From: an uncultured Clostridia bacterium
GTDB lineage: Bacteria > Bacillota > Clostridia > Oscillospirales > Oscillospiraceae
NCBI GenBank assembly: GCA_947649615.1
Contig: CANSSG010000002.1
Location: 86,090 to 150,089, forward strand
Direction: 5' to 3'
Length of the DNA stretch: 64,000 nucleotides
Shown here: piece by piece, positions 52,855 to 61,183 of the stretch
Numbering within the stretch: the stretch's first letter is position 1
Layout: each line of letters begins with the position of its first letter
Position numbers and translations under genes: made by a program
Notes under the pieces: model-generated
The model's database searches: none
Seen by the model: only the letters and a program-made list of their open reading frames with translations
What the model was told of the DNA's origin: nothing

Positions 52855-52870
52855 TGAGACGCGCGTCTCA
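52855..52870. promoter_or_regulatory. 16-base perfect palindrome in the leader of the cysteine-rich small gene
   Basis: TGAGACGCGCGTCTCA reads the same on both strands. It lies between the candidate -10 and the ribosome binding site, where a repressor dimer or a small hairpin could act. Confidence 0.5.
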
Positions 52871-52875
52871 ATGTC

Positions 52876-52901
52876 ATCCTATGCAGGTATCCGCCGTTGG
52901 T
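52876..52901 (-). promoter_or_regulatory. Possible sigma-K promoter of the cysteine-rich small gene
   Basis: Minus-strand ACC (52899-52901), 15 bases, CATAGGAT (52876-52883), the same layout as at 49298-49323. Confidence 0.45.
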
Positions 52902-52910
52902 GCAAACTGT

Positions 52911-53990
52911 TTAAGAAATTCGTGAGGAATTTACTTGGGACCGGGCCTGGGCAAGCTGTTCCTCCGTCATCACCCCCGCCGCCGTCAACCGCTGGGCCAG
53001 GGTGCTTTCGCCGCCATTGACCGGCATATCCAGCGCGTAATAGGAAATATAGGCCACGTTGGCCCGCAAAAAGCTGCTAGAGCGCAGGGCTTCGTATTCT
53101 CCCGCCGTCAGCGCGCCGCAGGCCAGCGCCCGCTCCAGGCTGGTGGCGTAATCGTCCACCCCCGCCGTGCTGTAGCCCAAAGCCCGCAGCAGGAACTCCT
53201 CATATTCTATGGCGGAAATGGGCTGGGCGCAGCCAAACCTGCCGGGGGCTATGCCGTTGGCGTAGCCCCGCTGGTAAGCCCAGGATACATAGGGGTCCAG
53301 CCAGCCAGGAACATCGGTAAAGGGATGCCTGCCGCCGCTGGCCAAGGCCTGCTCCTCCTCGCCCAGGATGCGCAGGAACATGACCAGCCCCTCGCCCCGC
53401 GAGGGGGCTTTGTACAAGTCAAACCCCTCGCCAATGCCGGAGCCGCTGCCCCGGAACAGGTTCAGTTCCCGCAGGGCGCAGGACATGGCGTAATAGTCCG
53501 GCGCCAGGGACAGCGCCAGCGTCCCGCCCCCCTCATAAGACACCACCGCCGCAGGGGACTCCACCACAAAGGACGCGGCGGCGTCCTCCGCCACAATATA
53601 GCGGTGGTTTTCCCGCAAAAGCTGGCCGCTGGCCGCTTCCACCCCCTCGGTGACGTCCACTACTGCGCCTGCGGCGTCCAGGCGCACATCGCCGCCCAGG
53701 GGCGTGACGGTCAGGCCGGTAGCGCCGGAGAGCACGTCCCCTTCTTTTAATGTGCGCTCCACCAGGCCGGCGGCTTCCGGGGAACCATCAGAAGGCGGCG
53801 TCTGGCTCCATCCGGCGCGGATGGCTTCGTCGGACGCGTCCAGCTTCGCGCTGACAGCGGCATCCAGGGCTTTGGTAAATTCTCCCGTGAGGTAGGATAA
53901 GGAAATCAGCGGGTCTCCTCCGTTCCCGGCGGCCGTCAGGGCCGTCAGGCTCAGGAGAAGACCCAGCGCCAAGGCTATGGTTTTCTTCAT
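52911..53990 (-). CDS. Secreted protein with an S-layer-homology-like region
   Basis: A 359-residue protein with a signal peptide (MKKTIALALGLLLSLTALTAA) and an N-terminal region of unknown fold. The C-terminal half resembles SLH repeats (HPFTDVPGWLDPYVSWAYQR followed by GYANGI), with two weaker repeats after it. SLH domains bind wall polymers. The start at 53990 has AAAGGAG five bases upstream and overlaps the rex stop (ATGA), so it is co-translated with rex, an unusual partnership. Confidence 0.75.
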   Translation of the reverse strand: MKKTIALALGLLLSLTALTAAGNGGDPLISLSYLTGEFTKALDAAVSAKLDASDEAIRAGWSQTPPSDGSPEAAGLVERTLKEGDVLSGATGLTVTPLGGDVRLDAAGAVVDVTEGVEAASGQLLRENHRYIVAEDAAASFVVESPAAVVSYEGGGTLALSLAPDYYAMSCALRELNLFRGSGSGIGEGFDLYKAPSRGEGLVMFLRILGEEEQALASGGRHPFTDVPGWLDPYVSWAYQRGYANGIAPGRFGCAQPISAIEYEEFLLRALGYSTAGVDDYATSLERALACGALTAGEYEALRSSSFLRANVAYISYYALDMPVNGGESTLAQRLTAAGVMTEEQLAQARSQVNSSRIS

Positions 53991-54640
53991 AGATTCTCCT
54001 TTAGAGTACATTTCCGCTCTGTAATGCGGTAGCTGAGCGTTAAAAGGCTGTCGGCAAAATGTACGTCCTCAAAGCTGACGCCCGGGGCCTCGCTGGACAG
54101 CTCTACGTTGGTGAAGTTCCAGAAGCCCCGGACCCCTAAACCAATCAGGCGGTCCGCCGTCTGCTGGGCCGCCGCCTGGGGTACGGTCAGCACCGCAACA
54201 TCCGGCTTGTGCTCCGGAATGAACCGCTCAAGCTCCGTGGTGTTCAGCACCGGTACGCCCGCCACCTCCGTGCCGGCCAGGGCCGGGGATACGTCAAAGG
54301 CCGCTTCCAGCAGGAACCCCGCGTCGTGGAACCGGAAATTCTGCATCAAGGCCCGGCCCAGGTTGCCTACGCCCACCACGATGATCCGGTGCCGCTCATC
54401 GACGCCCAGGATGCGGCCAATCTCGCTGCGCAGCTCGTCTACGTTGTAGCCGTAGCCCTGCTGGCCAAATTCACCGAAGCAGCTCAAGTCCTGCCGGATC
54501 TGAGAGGCGGTAATGCCCATCTTCTCCCCCAGGGTGCTGGAGGAGATGCGTACGCTGCCCTTCACATGGAGGTCATCCAGATAGCGGTAATAGCGGGGAA
54601 GACGCCGGATGACGGCGTCGGACACATTTTGCTTTTTCAT
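53987..54640 (-). CDS. rex: Rex, redox-sensing transcriptional repressor
   Basis: A 217-residue Rex: an N-terminal winged helix (RRLPRYYRYLDDLHVKGSVR, ITASQIRQDLSCFGEFGQQG) and a Rossmann domain with GVGNLGRALMQ. It senses the NADH/NAD ratio and represses fermentation and electron-transfer genes when NADH is low. Its own promoter carries a palindrome with the spacing of a Rex site. It shares an operon with the SLH-type gene. Confidence 0.95.
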   Translation of the reverse strand: MKKQNVSDAVIRRLPRYYRYLDDLHVKGSVRISSSTLGEKMGITASQIRQDLSCFGEFGQQGYGYNVDELRSEIGRILGVDERHRIIVVGVGNLGRALMQNFRFHDAGFLLEAAFDVSPALAGTEVAGVPVLNTTELERFIPEHKPDVAVLTVPQAAAQQTADRLIGLGVRGFWNFTNVELSSEAPGVSFEDVHFADSLLTLSYRITERKCTLKENL

Positions 54641-54683
54641 AGTATGTACAGATTCCTCCCCAAGCCTGCAAAAGTTTTTTTAC

Positions 54684-54712
54684 ATTTTACTATATTGACA
54701 ATAACTTGTCAA
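54684..54712 (-). promoter_or_regulatory. rex promoter with Rex-like operator
   Basis: Minus-strand TTGACA (54707-54712), 17 bases, TAAAAT (54684-54689). Over the -35 lies TTGACAA-TAAC-TTGTCAA (54695-54712, plus strand), a perfect 7-4-7 palindrome like the Rex consensus TTGTGAA-N4-TTCACAA, with two differences per arm. Autorepression is plausible. Confidence 0.6.
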
Positions 54713-54952
54713 TCCGGCGCGGCAGGTATTTTCAGCCGTTTGCACCGCTTCCATACTTTTTCGCCAGGGAAAAGCATCGGAAATCGCTTTGTGCTCGGGA
54801 CGGAAGCCTTTGCGGTTCCTGGATTTTCACCCGGCGGCGGGAATATGCCTTCCATCGGCCAGGGCGTGTTTGGCCGCTGGCAAAACGCCCTGAGGCGGGA
54901 CATAGCGCCAGAAGAAATTCTTTCCCGCACCCTTTCCTTCCAGAGGTTTCCT

Positions 54953-54960
54953 GCCGATAT
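54953..54960 (+). promoter_or_regulatory. Possible sigma-D -10 element
   Basis: GCCGATAT is an exact match to the Bacillus sigma-D -10 consensus, 36 bases before the start of the coiled-coil gene. No good TAAA -35 is found at the expected distance, so the call is weak. The rest of the 355-base gap from rex holds only the rex promoter. Confidence 0.35.
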
Positions 54961-54995
54961 ACAGGGTAAAGACCCGTCGAAAAGGAGGGCCGGAC

Positions 54996-55769
54996 GTGAA
55001 GGATATCAGTGTAAACGGCGCGGCCGGGGCGCAGCCCCAGCAGAATTGGACCCGCGAACAGCAGGCGGAAGCCGCCGCCCAGGTGGACGCCCCAGCCGGG
55101 GAGGAGGGCATGCCCGCCTTTCTCTCCCAAAAGGAAGAAGAGGGCAAGACCCTGATCGAAATGATCCGGGAAGCCCAGGAGAAGGCTGACGCCCAGCGGG
55201 AAGCCATGAAGCTGCCCAAAAACAACACCCGGTACGGCGACGCGCCCCTGGAAGCCTACGCCCGGCTGGCCCGGGCCAAAAGCAAGATGGAAGTTAATTC
55301 CGCTTCCGGCTATGCCCGCCGGAGGCTGGCGCAGTTCCGGACCGCCCTGCGGACGGACAGCGACAACGCCGCCAAGATCAAGGCCGCCATCAGCCAGCTT
55401 CAAAAGGCCGTCAACCGGGGCGAAAAGAAAAAACGGGAGTTGGACCGGGAACATCTGACCGAGGTGCGCCGGAAAAAAGCCGCCAAGGAAGAGGCGCGGG
55501 AAAAAGAACAATTCCTGCGCCAGGAGCTTCGCCGCCGCAAAAGCCAGCGGATGATCCGGGAATCCGGCTACCTGCGGGAAGCGGAGGTCTCCGACCGGCT
55601 GGCCACCCAGCTTACTGCCACCCAGATGGAGTTGCGCCAGCAATTCCAGGATTTGTCCGCGTCCACTGCCGCATCCATGGAGGCCGCCGTGCAGCAATAC
55701 GCCGCCGTGGACGCTTCCGTGGCCGTCGCCGCCGCGCCTATGGAGATTGGCTTCAGCGGGCAGGCGTAA
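54996..55769 (+). CDS. Uncharacterised coiled-coil protein
   Basis: A 257-residue soluble protein starting with GTG seven bases after AAGGAGG. Residues 1-40 are Gln/Ala-rich. Residues 45-185 are highly charged and helical (NRGEKKKRELDREHLTEVRR, KKAAKEEAREKEQFLRQELR), a long coiled coil. The C-terminus is Ala/Gln-rich. I do not recognise it. An exact sigma-D -10 sequence upstream raises the possibility of a motility-related role. It is monocistronic, with hairpins on both sides. Confidence 0.7.
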   Translation: MKDISVNGAAGAQPQQNWTREQQAEAAAQVDAPAGEEGMPAFLSQKEEEGKTLIEMIREAQEKADAQREAMKLPKNNTRYGDAPLEAYARLARAKSKMEVNSASGYARRRLAQFRTALRTDSDNAAKIKAAISQLQKAVNRGEKKKRELDREHLTEVRRKKAAKEEAREKEQFLRQELRRRKSQRMIRESGYLREAEVSDRLATQLTATQMELRQQFQDLSASTAASMEAAVQQYAAVDASVAVAAAPMEIGFSGQA

Positions 55770-55803
55770 ATAAAATTCAACTTCCTTTTCGGAATTGTGT
55801 ACG

Positions 55804-55831
55804 TCAAAAAAGATGCGCCGCATTTTTTTGA
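55804..55831. terminator. Terminator-like hairpin of the AAAAAGATGC family
   Basis: TCAAAAAAGATGCG pairs with GCATTTTTTTGA (one imperfect pair). It resembles hairpins at 37340 and 43070. Confidence 0.6.
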
Positions 55832-55844
55832 CACGGAGCAACCA

Positions 55845-55892
55845 CATCCCCCTTGCCAGGCTTTGCCGTCCTGACAAGGGGGATGGTTTTTT
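55845..55892 (+). terminator. Terminator after the coiled-coil gene
   Basis: CATCCCCCTTG (55845-55855) pairs with CAAGGGGGATG (55875-55885), followed by GTTTTTT on the plus strand. Confidence 0.8.
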
Positions 55893-56295
55893 ACGCGCCA
55901 AGATTTAAAAGCAGCATGAGCAGGGGCAGCAGGAAGGTCAAAACCACCGATATGCCGGCAATCCAAAAAACCGCCTTGATGACCGGCATCAGGTTCGACC
56001 CTTTTGCCGCAGGCCCGGGGCGCTGCGCAGGCTGCGGCCGCTTCTGCTGGGGCGCGGGCCGCCCGTTCCAGTCCATGCCCCTGGCCCGGCGGGCGCGCTT
56101 CTCCCTATGTACCTCGCTGTGGACGAAGGAAGCGGCGTGGTTGGCCTCGTTTACGCCGTCCACCCGGCGGACGTTGCCCTGGGCGTCGGTTGTCCAGGTT
56201 TTCACCGGTTGGTTGTACGCGCCGCACTTCGGGCAGAAATCGTCCTTTTCACAGTCATACCGCTTTTTACATTCTTCACACACAATCAGCTTCAT
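55891..56295 (-). CDS. Zinc-ribbon membrane protein
   Basis: A 134-residue protein. The N-terminus has two CxxC knuckles (VCEECKKRYD and DFCPKCGAY), a linker rich in Arg, Gln and Pro, and one C-terminal membrane helix (FWIAGISVVLTFLLPLLMLL). The topology puts the ribbon in the cytoplasm. The start at 56295 is six bases from GGAGG; an in-frame GTG two codons earlier is less likely. The function is unknown. Confidence 0.75.
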   Translation of the reverse strand: MKLIVCEECKKRYDCEKDDFCPKCGAYNQPVKTWTTDAQGNVRRVDGVNEANHAASFVHSEVHREKRARRARGMDWNGRPAPQQKRPQPAQRPGPAAKGSNLMPVIKAVFWIAGISVVLTFLLPLLMLLLNLGA

Positions 56296-56386
56296 ACGCA
56301 CCCTCCTATGTCCGGTCTGCCGGTTTGCTTCCCTCTTATTATACTACGGCGGAGCGGATTTGAAAAGAGGGTTTTTCCACGAGGAC

Positions 56387-56437
56387 TTGACAAATGTAAA
56401 CCAATGTGCTATATTTTATTTGACAAATGTAAACCAA
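56387..56437 (+). promoter_or_regulatory. blaI promoter with duplicated operator
   Basis: TTGACA (56387-56392), 17 bases, TATATT (56410-56415). The 18-base sequence TTGACAAATGTAAACCAA occurs twice, at 56387-56404 over the -35 and at 56420-56437 just after the -10. Each contains ACAAATGTA, close to BlaI/MecI boxes (TACAnnTGTA type), so BlaI autorepression at both positions is likely. Confidence 0.7.
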
Positions 56438-56455
56438 CAGAAAGGAGCGAACCTG

Positions 56456-56839
56456 ATGAAGCCATCCGTTACCCTCTCCGCCGGAGAATGGCGGATCATG
56501 GAGCACCTGTGGGACAACAGCCCCCAAACCTTGACGGAACTGGTTAAGGCCGTCTCCCCTGTATCCGGGTGGAGCAAATCAACCATTGTTACCATGGTCT
56601 CCCGCCTGGAGGCCAAGGGGGCGGTATCCTACACCGAAGGAATCCGGGCCAGGCAGTACGCCCCCGCCATCCCCAGGGAGCAGGCCGCGCTGGAGGAGAC
56701 GGAGTCTTTCCTGCACCGCGTCTACCGGGGCAGCGTGGGAATGATGGTCCATACGCTTGCCGATGGGCGGGGGCTTACCGACCAGGACATAGAAGAGCTG
56801 TCCGCCGTATTGGAAAAGGCAAGGGGGGAGAGAACGTGA
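56456..56839 (+). CDS. BlaI/MecI family transcriptional repressor
   Basis: A 127-residue repressor. The winged helix (LSAGEWRIMEHLWDNSPQTL, SGWSKSTIVTMVSRLEAKGA) is followed by a dimerisation domain. It is normally cleaved when its partner BlaR1-type peptidase is activated. The start at 56456 has AAAGGAG upstream; the open reading further left runs through the operator. It overlaps the next gene by four bases (GTGA). Confidence 0.92.
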   Translation: MKPSVTLSAGEWRIMEHLWDNSPQTLTELVKAVSPVSGWSKSTIVTMVSRLEAKGAVSYTEGIRARQYAPAIPREQAALEETESFLHRVYRGSVGMMVHTLADGRGLTDQDIEELSAVLEKARGERT

Positions 56840-59800
56840 CGGAAATCATCCTCACATCGTCTGTTTTAATCCTGCTCCTGGCCGCCCTGCGCTGGATTCT
56901 CAAAGGGAAGATCAACCCGATGGCGCAGTACGCCCTCTGGCTTTTGGCGGCGGCGCGGCTGCTGATTCCGGGAACGCTGTTTGCCGCGCCGGTGACCGTC
57001 ATGGGCGCAGCGGAGGAACTGCAAGCCATCCAGGCGATGGATCAGGCGGCGTCCCGCGGCGCGGTCCCCGGCAATCCGTCTGGGTTCCATCAGCCGGAGC
57101 AGCCGGACGGACCCTCCGCCTATTTCGAAGCCGGCCCTGCCGGAGAAACGCCCGGCAGGCCTGCGGCCTATCCGGACAGCGCCCCCGCCGTCCCGCCGAA
57201 GGCGGCCCATACGGCTGGTTATTGGGCAGAGTTGGTCTGGAAGGCCGGCGCCGCCGTCACGGGAGGCGCAATGCTGGCATCTAATCTGGTGTTCTGCTTC
57301 CGGCTCCGGAAGCGCCGCAGGCGCTTGTGCCTGCCGGAACGCTACGGGACGATGCCGGTCTATGAGGTGGACGGCATCCCTTCCCCCTGCCTGTTCGGGC
57401 TGTTCAGGCCCGCCGTCTATCTCAGCGGGGACGCGGCTTCCTCGCCCTGCCTGGATCACATCCTTACCCATGAGTACACCCACTGCCGCCACGGCGACCA
57501 TATCTGGGCGGTCCTGCGCGGCGTGTGCCTGGCAGTCCATTGGTATAACCCCTTGGTCTGGTGGGCCTGCGCCCTCAGCCGCCGGGACTGCGAGCTGGCC
57601 TGCGACGAGGCGTCCATCCGCCGCCTGGGCGAGAGCCAGCGCATCGACTACGGCCAGACCCTCCTGCGGATGGTCCGCAGGCGTCCCGCGCCGGGGGACT
57701 TCCTCTGCGCCGCTACCACCATGACCGCAGGGAAGCGGGCTATGCAAGAGCGCATTGCCCTGATTGCCAGGCAGCCCAAAACCCGGAAAATCACCATCGC
57801 CGCCGTTCTGCTGGCAGTGTGCCTGCTGGTGTCCTGCACCTTCGGCGGCAGGGAGAAGGCCCCGCCTGACGATGCCATCTCTGAATTGCTGGAGTTTCCC
57901 GGCGTACAGTGGAACGACAGCGTGGAGGCGGTGATAGAAAAGCTCCATATCACGGAGGAGCAGTTTGTGGAGACCGTCGAGGACCCCGCAGACGGGCGGC
58001 ACGATAGCTGGCAGTTCATCCTTGCGGACTATCCCCTGCTGGGCGGGACGGCGCAGTACGCTTCCTTTACGTTTATCCAATACACCGAGGGAGGCGAAAT
58101 GGGGCTGAGCAATGTGGCCCTCTATTACCCGGACGGCATGGAAGACTTCGGCGCGGTCTGTGACGCGCTGGAAGCCAAGTGCGGCCCGGGAACCGACAGC
58201 ACGAAAACGCCCCAGGCCAGTGAGACATGGCAAAACTTGCTGGGGGACCGCTACGGCCGCTGGGTGGAGCTGGCCCAGATGCCGGGAACACACACCATGG
58301 AGTGGGTGCGCAGCGCATATGACGTGCCGGAGCGGTATGCGGACAAGCTGGCCGCCATTTATGCGGAACAATCCGCCCTGCGGGCGCAACGGGACGGCGG
58401 CATTCCCGCCCCTTGGCACAGCCTGGAGGAGTACATGGAAGACATGCCCATGGCGCGCCTGTCCTGGACCGACCGGGCTGTGTTCAGCCCAACCTTTAAC
58501 GTCGTGACATTTAACGGCGACCTTTACGTGATGCTCACGCAGATGATGGCTTCCGATGGAAGCGCCGCCGGCATCGCCCCTGTGGAGCCGGACCCGCGCA
58601 GCGAGGCCTTGGCCCGCCTGGACGCCCTGCGGGATGCGGACGTAATCGGCTATTCCACTTCCGGCAAGAGCGGTGCGCCCGCCAGCGCCGGACTCTCCGC
58701 CGCCTCCATCCCCGTGTTGGAAGAAGCCTTCCGCGCCTGCCTCTGGTTCAGGGCGGATGCGCCTGCGGGCGGCGAGCCGCCCTGCTGGGAGCGCACCAGC
58801 ATCGGGGGCTTTACCTTCTATGACGGTTCCCCCCTGGTTTCCTATGCCAGCGGCGGTGGGACGGACTGGTACAGCGTCCCAGAGGGCTGGCTGACGGTCA
58901 AGGCCGCGCTGGAATACGCGGACAGCCACAGCCACTCTATTGTGGAGAAAAAGGGGCTGTACCTCTACCACCACGCCCGCGCCACATGGGATATGTTCTG
59001 GTTCGACCGTCTCCCCGTCCGCTACGACGGCCTGATGCAGGAGGAAAACGGCCTGGCGTGGCTGCCGGTGGGATTCTATGAGGGCGTTGCAGACCTGCAA
59101 GGCCATTTGCAGACGGTCTTTGCCCCGGATATCGTGGACTATTTGATGGGCAGGGAGCAATTCATGGAGAGCGGCGGCCAGTTGTACGTCTACGGCCCCG
59201 CCGCTCCCCCGCCCAATGCGCCGCAGCCCAGCCAGTACGCCGCCGGGGAGACCGCCCCCCAGGTGTTTACCTATACGGCGGGGGACGCGGCGCAGTACGA
59301 ATACGACGGCCACGTCTTTGTTCAGACCCCGGTGCTGGATCACGACCTGGCGACCGTTTTGGGGTACAAGCGCCACGACTACTACTACAAATGGAATGGG
59401 ACGCATTATGTGTTCACCAATTTCAGCCCCTTTGACGACGTGGACCCGCAAATGTATTACGACGCGGCGGATATCGTGCGGCAATGCCAGCAGGATGCGG
59501 ACCCCGGCCAGTGGCTCTATTTGTTGGACTACATGGATTGGCAGGCAGTTGAGAAAGCAGCCGGTTCCTATTCTTCCAGCGCGATGGAGGTCGTGTCCGC
59601 GCTGCAAAATTACGCCGCCAGCCGCGGCGCAAGCCTGACCGCCGCCGAGATGACCAGCATGCTCACCGCCACGGATGGGCTGGACGGTGCGCTGTCGGAG
59701 AATTATCAAGTCCTTGTCTACCAGCTCTACGAAGCCAATCCCGCCCGCTTTGCCCAGATCGTGCTCAACGAGCTGCCTCAGCCCCAGAAAAGCGCCGTCC

Positions 59801-59931
59801 TGGATTATTTCCGCTGGGAGTGGACGTATCATCAGGACGCGTACAAGGACTTCATGGACCGGGAGGGCATCACAGAGATTCTGGCCCGGGAACTTGCCGC
59901 CGCGCCTGAATCCACATCCGTCCCGCAGTAA
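56836..59931 (+). CDS. BlaR1/M56 family antirepressor with a ~700-residue C-terminal extension
   Basis: A 1031-residue protein from the GTG at 56836. The first 330 residues are the membrane metallopeptidase M56: helices near residues 3-20, 30-50 and 125-145, the active site HEYTH at 212-216, downstream LACDE, and a fourth helix near 318-335. Classical BlaR1 then has a 260-residue beta-lactam-binding domain; here about 700 residues follow, without clear SxxK or KTG motifs. One stretch (YEGVADLQGHLQTVFAPDIV ... GGQLYVYG) is reminiscent of IseA-type domains, a tentative impression. The region after the helix starts SCTFGG, lipoprotein-like. It may sense a wall-related ligand. Confidence 0.85.
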   Translation: MTEIILTSSVLILLLAALRWILKGKINPMAQYALWLLAAARLLIPGTLFAAPVTVMGAAEELQAIQAMDQAASRGAVPGNPSGFHQPEQPDGPSAYFEAGPAGETPGRPAAYPDSAPAVPPKAAHTAGYWAELVWKAGAAVTGGAMLASNLVFCFRLRKRRRRLCLPERYGTMPVYEVDGIPSPCLFGLFRPAVYLSGDAASSPCLDHILTHEYTHCRHGDHIWAVLRGVCLAVHWYNPLVWWACALSRRDCELACDEASIRRLGESQRIDYGQTLLRMVRRRPAPGDFLCAATTMTAGKRAMQERIALIARQPKTRKITIAAVLLAVCLLVSCTFGGREKAPPDDAISELLEFPGVQWNDSVEAVIEKLHITEEQFVETVEDPADGRHDSWQFILADYPLLGGTAQYASFTFIQYTEGGEMGLSNVALYYPDGMEDFGAVCDALEAKCGPGTDSTKTPQASETWQNLLGDRYGRWVELAQMPGTHTMEWVRSAYDVPERYADKLAAIYAEQSALRAQRDGGIPAPWHSLEEYMEDMPMARLSWTDRAVFSPTFNVVTFNGDLYVMLTQMMASDGSAAGIAPVEPDPRSEALARLDALRDADVIGYSTSGKSGAPASAGLSAASIPVLEEAFRACLWFRADAPAGGEPPCWERTSIGGFTFYDGSPLVSYASGGGTDWYSVPEGWLTVKAALEYADSHSHSIVEKKGLYLYHHARATWDMFWFDRLPVRYDGLMQEENGLAWLPVGFYEGVADLQGHLQTVFAPDIVDYLMGREQFMESGGQLYVYGPAAPPPNAPQPSQYAAGETAPQVFTYTAGDAAQYEYDGHVFVQTPVLDHDLATVLGYKRHDYYYKWNGTHYVFTNFSPFDDVDPQMYYDAADIVRQCQQDADPGQWLYLLDYMDWQAVEKAAGSYSSSAMEVVSALQNYAASRGASLTAAEMTSMLTATDGLDGALSENYQVLVYQLYEANPARFAQIVLNELPQPQKSAVLDYFRWEWTYHQDAYKDFMDREGITEILARELAAAPESTSVPQ

Positions 59932-59948
59932 CGGAATCAGCGCGTATA

Positions 59949-59997
59949 AAATATGTGAGCAGGCCAAAAAATTAGTTTGGCCCGCTCACATATTTTT
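59949..59997 (+). terminator. Terminator of the blaI-blaR1 operon
   Basis: ATATGTGAGC and GGCC arms pair across an AAAAAATTAGTTT loop (59951-59993), followed by T5. Confidence 0.85.
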
Positions 59998-60007
59998 GTT
60001 TTCCCTG

Positions 60008-60036
60008 TTGATTATTTTCCCGGCTTGTATTATACT
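60008..60036 (+). promoter_or_regulatory. serC promoter
   Basis: TTGATT (60008-60013), 17 bases, TATACT (60031-60036), 52 bases before the start codon. Confidence 0.65.
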
Positions 60037-60088
60037 GGGAGAAGATGGAGAGAGTGTCTCTCAAAAGATTACGAGGAGGACGATTGTC

Positions 60089-61183
60089 ATGAACTACAAC
60101 CGCACGTATAACTTTTCCGCAGGTCCCGCCACCATGCCGGAGCCTGTCCTGGAGGAAATCCGGGACGAGATGATGAACTACCGGGGTTCCGGCATGTGCG
60201 TGATGGAGATGAGCCACCGCTCCCCGGTGTATCAGCAGATCATTGACGAAGCGGAGCAGGATTTGCGGGACCTGATGCACATTCCCGACAACTATAAGGT
60301 GCTGTTCATCCAGGGCGGCGCGACCTTGCAGTTCGCCATGATTCCCATGAACCTGATGAAGAACGGCGTGGCCTGCTATGTGGAGACCGGCGCGTGGTCC
60401 AAGAAAGCCATCGCCGAGGCGAAGAAGTACGGCGACGTCCATGTGGTGGCCTCCAGCAAGGACCGCAATTTCTGCTACGTCCCCGATTGCAGCAGCCTGG
60501 ATATTCCCGAGAATACGGATTATGTATACATCTGCGAGAACGAGACCATCCACGGCGTAACCTGGAACAAGCTTCCCGACACCAAGGGCCACGTTCTGGT
60601 CAGCGACCAGAGCAGCATGTTCCTCTCCAAGCCCTGCAACGTCTCCGACTACGGCCTGATTTACGCCGGTGTGCAGAAGAACGTCGGACCCGCCGGCATG
60701 GTCGTGGTTATCATCCGGGAGGACCTGATTCGCGACGATGCGGAGCTGGACCCCAAGACCCCCATTTACATGAACTACAAGACCCATGCCGACAACGGTT
60801 CCATGTACAACACCCCCAACTGCTGGGCGATTTACTGCTGCGGCAAGGTGTTCAAGTACTTAAAGAGCATCGGCGGTTTGGAGGAGATGGAGAAGCGGAA
60901 CATTGAGAAAGCCAAGGTCATGTATGACTTCCTGGATTCCTCCAAGATGTTCACCGGCACGGTGGATAAGGAGTTCCGCTCCCTGATGAATATTCCTTTT
61001 GTCACCGGCGACAAGGAGTTGGACGCGAAGGTCGTAGCGGCCACCAAGGCGGCGGGTTATGACAACCTGAAGGGCCACAAGAGCGTAGGCGGCCTGCGGG
61101 CTTCCACTTACAACGCCATGCCCAAGGACGGCGTGGAAGCGTTGGTGGAGTTCCTGACCAAGTTTGAGAAGGAAAACGGCTGA
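60089..61183 (+). CDS. serC: Phosphoserine aminotransferase
   Basis: A 364-residue class V aminotransferase: YNFSAGPATMPEPVLEEI at the start, SHRSPVYQQI, and the PLP lysine in IYAGVQKNVGPAG. It converts 3-phosphohydroxypyruvate to phosphoserine using glutamate. The start has GAGGAGG ten bases upstream. serA follows after 146 bases, so serine synthesis lacks only a phosphoserine phosphatase here. Confidence 0.96.
   Translation: MNYNRTYNFSAGPATMPEPVLEEIRDEMMNYRGSGMCVMEMSHRSPVYQQIIDEAEQDLRDLMHIPDNYKVLFIQGGATLQFAMIPMNLMKNGVACYVETGAWSKKAIAEAKKYGDVHVVASSKDRNFCYVPDCSSLDIPENTDYVYICENETIHGVTWNKLPDTKGHVLVSDQSSMFLSKPCNVSDYGLIYAGVQKNVGPAGMVVVIIREDLIRDDAELDPKTPIYMNYKTHADNGSMYNTPNCWAIYCCGKVFKYLKSIGGLEEMEKRNIEKAKVMYDFLDSSKMFTGTVDKEFRSLMNIPFVTGDKELDAKVVAATKAAGYDNLKGHKSVGGLRASTYNAMPKDGVEALVEFLTKFEKENG

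Noticed and set aside
56836..59931. Beta-lactam sensor function for the BlaR1-type protein
   Set aside because: No clear SxxK, SxN and KTG set in the C-terminal region; only the M56 part is safely assigned.
56866..59967. A 1033-codon open frame on the minus strand opposite the BlaR1-type gene
   Set aside because: It has the same antisense-shadow composition; the plus-strand frame has the HEYTH peptidase site and overlaps blaI in the expected way.
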